From Flavobacteriales bacterium (GTDB lineage: Bacteria > Bacteroidota > Bacteroidia > Flavobacteriales_D > Sanyastnellaceae): a DNA stretch of 15,410 bases. Location: assembly GCA_011524845.1 (NCBI GenBank), contig WTJL01000073.1:2074-17483 (forward strand), in the 5' to 3' direction. The notes beneath the pieces were generated by a model, which had not been told where the DNA came from, searched no databases, and was given only the letters and a program-made list of their open reading frames with translations. Position 1 is the first letter of the stretch; each line of letters opens with the position of its first letter. Below, one piece after another: positions 12,602-15,410 of the stretch. A program made the position numbers and the translations under genes.

Positions 12602-13876
12602 TCAGGACACCTTGACCAAGAAGTAATTTTTCTTTCCGCGTTGCAGCAGAACAAGACCTGAGCCAATCACGTCCTCGCTGCCCACGACTTTGCCGTCGTT
12701 GACTTTGGACTTGTTGACGCTCACGCTGCCTTCCTTCAGGGCGCGTCGAGCTTCTCCGTTGCTGGCAAGGAAAGGGGTCTCGCCACCTGCGAGCAAATCG
12801 ATGATGCCGATGCCTGCTTCGATGTCGGCGCGTGAGACGGTGCGCTGGGGCACCCCTTCGAACACGCTGAGCAATTCGGCCTCGGGGAGGGCACGCAGGT
12901 CGTCTTCGGAGCTCTTTCCAAACAACAACGAACTCGCTGCGATGGCCGTGTCCAGGTCAGCTTGTCCGTGGATGCGACGGGTGACGTCTTCGGCAAGGGC
13001 CTTTTGCATGGCCCGGGCCCCTGGGTTTTCTGCGTGCGCGGCTTCAATGGCTTCGATGTCCTCTCGGCTCAACAGCGTGAAGATGCGCAGGTATCGAGAC
13101 GCATCGGCATCGGCGGCATTGATCCAGTACTGGTAAAACTTGTAGGCCGAGGTGCGGTTCTTGTCGAGCCACACGTTGCCGCCTTCGCTTTTTCCAAACT
13201 TGGATCCGTCCGCTTTGGTGATGAGTGGGGCGGTCACGGCAAAGGCTTGACCAGCACCCTTGCGTCGGATGAGCTCGGTGCCGGTGACAATGTTCCCCCA
13301 TTGGTCGCTTCCGCCCATTTGGACCTTGACGCCGTGCTCTTTCCACAGGTGGTAAAAGTCGTAGCCTTGCACGAGTTGGTAGGTGAACTCGGTGAAGCTC
13401 ATGCCGCCTTCGAGGCGGTTCTTCACGCTGTCCTTGGACATCATGTAGTTCACGGTGATGTGCTTGCCCACCTCCCGAATGAAGTCCAGGAACGTGAAGT
13501 CTTTGAACCAGTCGTAGTTGTTGACCACCGACGCGGCATTGTCGCCTTCAAAGTCCAAGAACTTTTCAAGTTGGGCTTTCTGGCAGGCCAAGTTGTGTTC
13601 GAGCACGTCGATGTCCAAGAATTGTCGCTCTGCCGTTTTGCCGCTGGGATCGCCCACCATGCCTGTAGCTCCACCCACCAAAGCCACTGGGGTGTGGCCT
13701 GCGCGTTGCCAGTGCACCAGCAACATGATGGGCACGAGGTTTCCGATGTGAAGGCTGTCTGCGGTCGGGTCGAAGCCCACGTAGGCCTTGACGCGTTCTT
13801 GTTGCATCAGCTCCTCGGTCCCGGGCATGATGTCATGCAGCAGCCCGCGCCATTTCAATTCTTCGATCAACGACAT
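12602..13876 (-). CDS. tyrS: Tyrosyl-tRNA synthetase
   Basis: A 424-residue class I aminoacyl-tRNA synthetase that attaches tyrosine to tRNA-Tyr in the cytoplasm. The Rossmann fold has YVGFDPTADSLHIGN at 32-46 with the HIGH-type motif HIGN at 43-46, VGGATGMVGDPSGK at 67-80, YQLVQGYD at 166-173 and QMGGSDQWGNI at 186-196 (tyrosine site). The KMSKS-type loop is KFGKS at 226-230, the usual form in bacterial TyrRS of this class. The last 65 residues form the S4 RNA-binding domain. Length is normal. The ATG at 13876 (MSLIEELKWRGLL) is preferred; the frame runs open upstream through murF but without homology. A perfect -7 element lies 5 bp upstream of this ATG. The gene is 20 bp downstream of murF on the same strand, so it may be transcribed both from its own promoter and by readthrough. 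Confidence 0.97.
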   Translation of the reverse strand: MSLIEELKWRGLLHDIMPGTEELMQQERVKAYVGFDPTADSLHIGNLVPIMLLVHWQRAGHTPVALVGGATGMVGDPSGKTAERQFLDIDVLEHNLACQKAQLEKFLDFEGDNAASVVNNYDWFKDFTFLDFIREVGKHITVNYMMSKDSVKNRLEGGMSFTEFTYQLVQGYDFYHLWKEHGVKVQMGGSDQWGNIVTGTELIRRKGAGQAFAVTAPLITKADGSKFGKSEGGNVWLDKNRTSAYKFYQYWINAADADASRYLRIFTLLSREDIEAIEAAHAENPGARAMQKALAEDVTRRIHGQADLDTAIAASSLLFGKSSEDDLRALPEAELLSVFEGVPQRTVSRADIEAGIGIIDLLAGGETPFLASNGEARRALKEGSVSVNKSKVNDGKVVGSEDVIGSGLVLLQRGKKNYFLVKVS

Positions 13877-13881
13877 GGCCG

Positions 13882-13889
13882 CAAAGATA
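13882..13889 (-). promoter_or_regulatory. -7 promoter element of tyrS
   Basis: TATCTTTG on the minus strand is a perfect match to the Bacteroidetes TAnnTTTG element. It is followed by CGGCC and the tyrS ATG at 13876, so the transcript should start at or next to the start codon. It sits between the murF stop (13897) and tyrS. No clear -33 TTG was seen. Confidence 0.5.
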
Positions 13890-13896
13890 ACCCTGC

Positions 13897-15198
13897 TTAG
13901 AGGTACGGAAGGAGCCTTTCGAGGCCGGCGCTTCGGCTTCCCTTGACGAGGATTTGTCGTCCTGAAGGGGAGACCTCCTTCAAGGTGGTCACAAGCGCGT
14001 CGTGGACGTCGAAATGGCGCCAAGAAGGACGGTTGTCCTTGGCCTTCGCTCGGCCAAACCAAGTGCCCACCGTCCACAACTCCAACCCTGCATCGAGCGC
14101 GAGGTGTGCGAGGCGTTCGTGCGCCTCGGCGCTGGCGTCTCCCAATTCCGCCATGTCGCCCAAGATGGCCCAAGGAGAGGCGTGCTTCCGTGCCGCGAAA
14201 TCGTTCACGGCAAACGTCATGCTGCTCGGATTGGCATTGTAGGCATCGAGGAGCACCCAGTTGTTCCCGGTATCCACAGCTTGAGATCGGTGGTTGGAGG
14301 GGACGTAAGCGGAAAGGGCATGCTGGGCACGGTTCCACGGCACCCCAAAGTGGTCACCAATGACGACAGCGGCCACGACGTTGGGGAGGTTGTAGCTCCC
14401 TTCCAAATGCATGGAAAAGGTCTGACCGTCGGGGTGTTGGATGTGTGCCTGGTGTTCCGTTCCTGCCTCGGCATGCCATCGCCACCCCGACGTCTGAACG
14501 TCGACGCGCTCCTGGACGTCGGCACTCGCCCGAACCACCTTTTCATCCGATCGTTGAACAAACGCGGTGCCGCCATGGGTGGCGAGGTGGTCGAACAGTT
14601 CTTTTTTGCCACGGTAGACGCCTTCCTCTCCTCCAAACCCCTCCAAGTGGGCAAGGCCAATGTTGGTGATGTAGCCGTGGGTAGGTTCTGCAATGTCGGC
14701 CAGCAGGGCGATTTCTTTTTGGTGATTGGCGCCCATTTCCACCACCACAAACCCTGGAGCTTTCGGAGCGTTCAGCAGCGTCAAAGGCACGCCTATGTGG
14801 TTGTTGAAGTTGCCCGCCGTGGCGTGAACGTCCCATTGGGTCGCAAGGACATCCCGAATCAACTCCTTGGTGGTGGTTTTGCCGTTGCTGCCTGTGAGGC
14901 CAAGCACTGGACAGGTCCAACGCCGGCGGTAGGCACGTGCCAGTTGTTGAAGAGCGCCCAGTTCTTCCGGCACCACCGTCACTGATGGATGATCTTGCCA
15001 TTGGACGTCCGTGGTCACGGCGTGTGTGGCGCCTGAATCCAAGGCGTGCTGGACAAACGCATTGCCGTCAAAGTTGTCCCCCTTCAGGGCAAAGAACATC
15101 TTCCCCGCCAAATCCGCGCGCGTGTCTGTCGACACGCCGGCACTGGCGTCGCGTGCCGTCAAAAGCCGGTGTTCCAGGTCAGGGGACAAATCCATCAT
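13897..15198 (-). CDS. murF: UDP-N-acetylmuramoyl-tripeptide--D-alanyl-D-alanine ligase
   Basis: A 433-residue Mur ligase that adds D-Ala-D-Ala to UDP-MurNAc-tripeptide with ATP, the last cytoplasmic step of the peptidoglycan precursor. N-terminal substrate domain: STDTRADLAGKMFFALKGDNFDG (23-45), the MurF-type recognition segment. Central ATPase: P-loop GSNGKTTT at 103-110, VEMGANHQKEI at 153-163 with Glu154, and NIGLAHLEGFGG at 179-190 with His184. C-terminal domain: DAYNANPSS at 318-326 and LGDMAELG at 346-353, followed by KGSRSAGLE near the end; these are diagnostic for MurF against other Mur ligases. Two consecutive ATGs (15198 and 15195) can start it. TTTCTTTG at 15222-15215, one base off TAnnTTTG, may be its own promoter element just after a terminator. 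It lies 92 bp downstream of the gldJ-like gene and 20 bp upstream of tyrS. Confidence 0.96.
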   Translation of the reverse strand: MMDLSPDLEHRLLTARDASAGVSTDTRADLAGKMFFALKGDNFDGNAFVQHALDSGATHAVTTDVQWQDHPSVTVVPEELGALQQLARAYRRRWTCPVLGLTGSNGKTTTKELIRDVLATQWDVHATAGNFNNHIGVPLTLLNAPKAPGFVVVEMGANHQKEIALLADIAEPTHGYITNIGLAHLEGFGGEEGVYRGKKELFDHLATHGGTAFVQRSDEKVVRASADVQERVDVQTSGWRWHAEAGTEHQAHIQHPDGQTFSMHLEGSYNLPNVVAAVVIGDHFGVPWNRAQHALSAYVPSNHRSQAVDTGNNWVLLDAYNANPSSMTFAVNDFAARKHASPWAILGDMAELGDASAEAHERLAHLALDAGLELWTVGTWFGRAKAKDNRPSWRHFDVHDALVTTLKEVSPSGRQILVKGSRSAGLERLLPYL

Positions 15199-15219
15199 GG
15201 GCGTGGGTTTGTCACAAAG

Positions 15220-15250
15220 AAAAACCCCACGGTGGGACCATGGGGTTTTG
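15220..15250 (-). terminator. Intrinsic terminator after the gldJ-like gene
   Basis: Inverted repeat AAAACCCCA (15221-15229) and TGGGGTTTT (15241-15249), 9 bp perfect, continued after one C-A mismatch by a GGT/ACC inner stem with a GGG loop. Read on the minus strand it ends in a run of five T, as expected for termination of the upstream gene whose stop is at 15291. It is nearly symmetric and could also stop plus-strand transcription. Confidence 0.75.
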
Positions 15251-15290
15251 ACGTTTCAAGTTGTTGACGTCGTTTTGGGGACGTCAAGAA

Positions 15291-15410
15291 TCATTGGCCG
15301 CTGAATGGCACAGGGGTGCCAACGCGGTCCATGGCGCAACGGAATCCGATGGACGCCGAGGATTGACGCTCGTCGAGGTAACGGCGCGTGCCAGGAATGA
15401 GGTAGTACGC
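15291..15410 (-). CDS. gldJ: 3' end of a GldJ-like lipoprotein gene (FGE-sulfatase/SUMF1 domain)
   Basis: Only the last 39 codons and the stop are in the window; the frame continues beyond the right edge. The residues PGTRRYLDERQ and IGFRCAMDRVG match the C-terminal end of the formylglycine-generating enzyme-like domain in the gliding-motility lipoproteins GldJ and GldK. RYLDE followed by IGFRCAM.R.G is, in my recollection, closest to GldJ. These outer-membrane lipoproteins support type IX secretion and gliding in Bacteroidetes; they do not act as formylglycine enzymes. GldK or another SUMF1 protein remains possible because so little is visible. A terminator follows at 15250-15220 and murF lies 92 bp downstream. 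Confidence 0.65.
   Translation of the reverse strand, partial: AYYLIPGTRRYLDERQSSASIGFRCAMDRVGTPVPFSGQ

Noticed and set aside
13877..14338. Upstream extension of the tyrS frame into murF
   Set aside because: The extra residues are low-complexity Arg/Pro/Gly-rich shadow of murF, and the conserved TyrRS N-terminus starts at 13876 right behind a -7 element.

Overview
The window looks like chromosomal DNA of a GC-rich member of the Bacteroidetes, most likely order Flavobacteriales (Cryomorphaceae/Schleiferiaceae-like; the family is a guess). The evidence is a gldJ-type gene end at the right edge, a huge secreted protein with cysteine-bearing GCTD linkers, start sites without Shine-Dalgarno sequences, and -7 promoter elements matching or close to TAnnTTTG. 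Coding density is very high: no gene-free stretch exceeds about 130 bp.

Layout. (1) 1-3348, a polysaccharide module: an O-antigen ligase-like membrane protein (cut by the left edge) and a Wzz-type chain-length regulator on the minus strand, divergent from a family-4 type glycosyltransferase on the plus strand. (2) 3345-3959, rnhB (RNase HII), coupled to the glycosyltransferase by an ATGA overlap. (3) 4091-8113, a 1340-residue mosaic surface/secreted protein with three lamin-tail domains, two OB-fold-like domains, one cupredoxin domain, nine GCTD-type linkers and a C-terminal EF-hand/dockerin-like segment, followed by a strong hairpin terminator. (4) 8185-9849, a Na+/phosphate cotransporter with a PhoU-like tail; convergent with it, 9856-10350 encodes a small lipoprotein. 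(5) 10397-11470, a LuxE-type acyl-protein synthetase-like enzyme, then 11537-12586, a membrane protein that I read as a divergent PiT-type phosphate permease. (6) 12602-15410 on the minus strand: tyrS, murF and the 3' end of a gldJ-like gene.

How the genes relate. Three genes (ligase, Wzz, glycosyltransferase) serve surface glycan assembly. murF serves peptidoglycan synthesis, tyrS and rnhB are housekeeping. The GldJ-like fragment suggests type IX secretion/gliding, the usual export route for large surface proteins in this phylum. The mosaic protein nevertheless does not end in a recognisable type IX sorting domain. Two unrelated phosphate-transporter types lie within 5 kb.

The most interesting items are the mosaic protein (duplicated modules, a nuclease-like accessory architecture without a nuclease, a copper-site motif, an unusual C-terminus), the recurrent -7 element only 4-7 bp before start codons (leaderless or nearly leaderless mRNAs), and the divergent PiT-like protein. 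I did not find a defence system, mobile element, CRISPR array, tRNA or rRNA gene.
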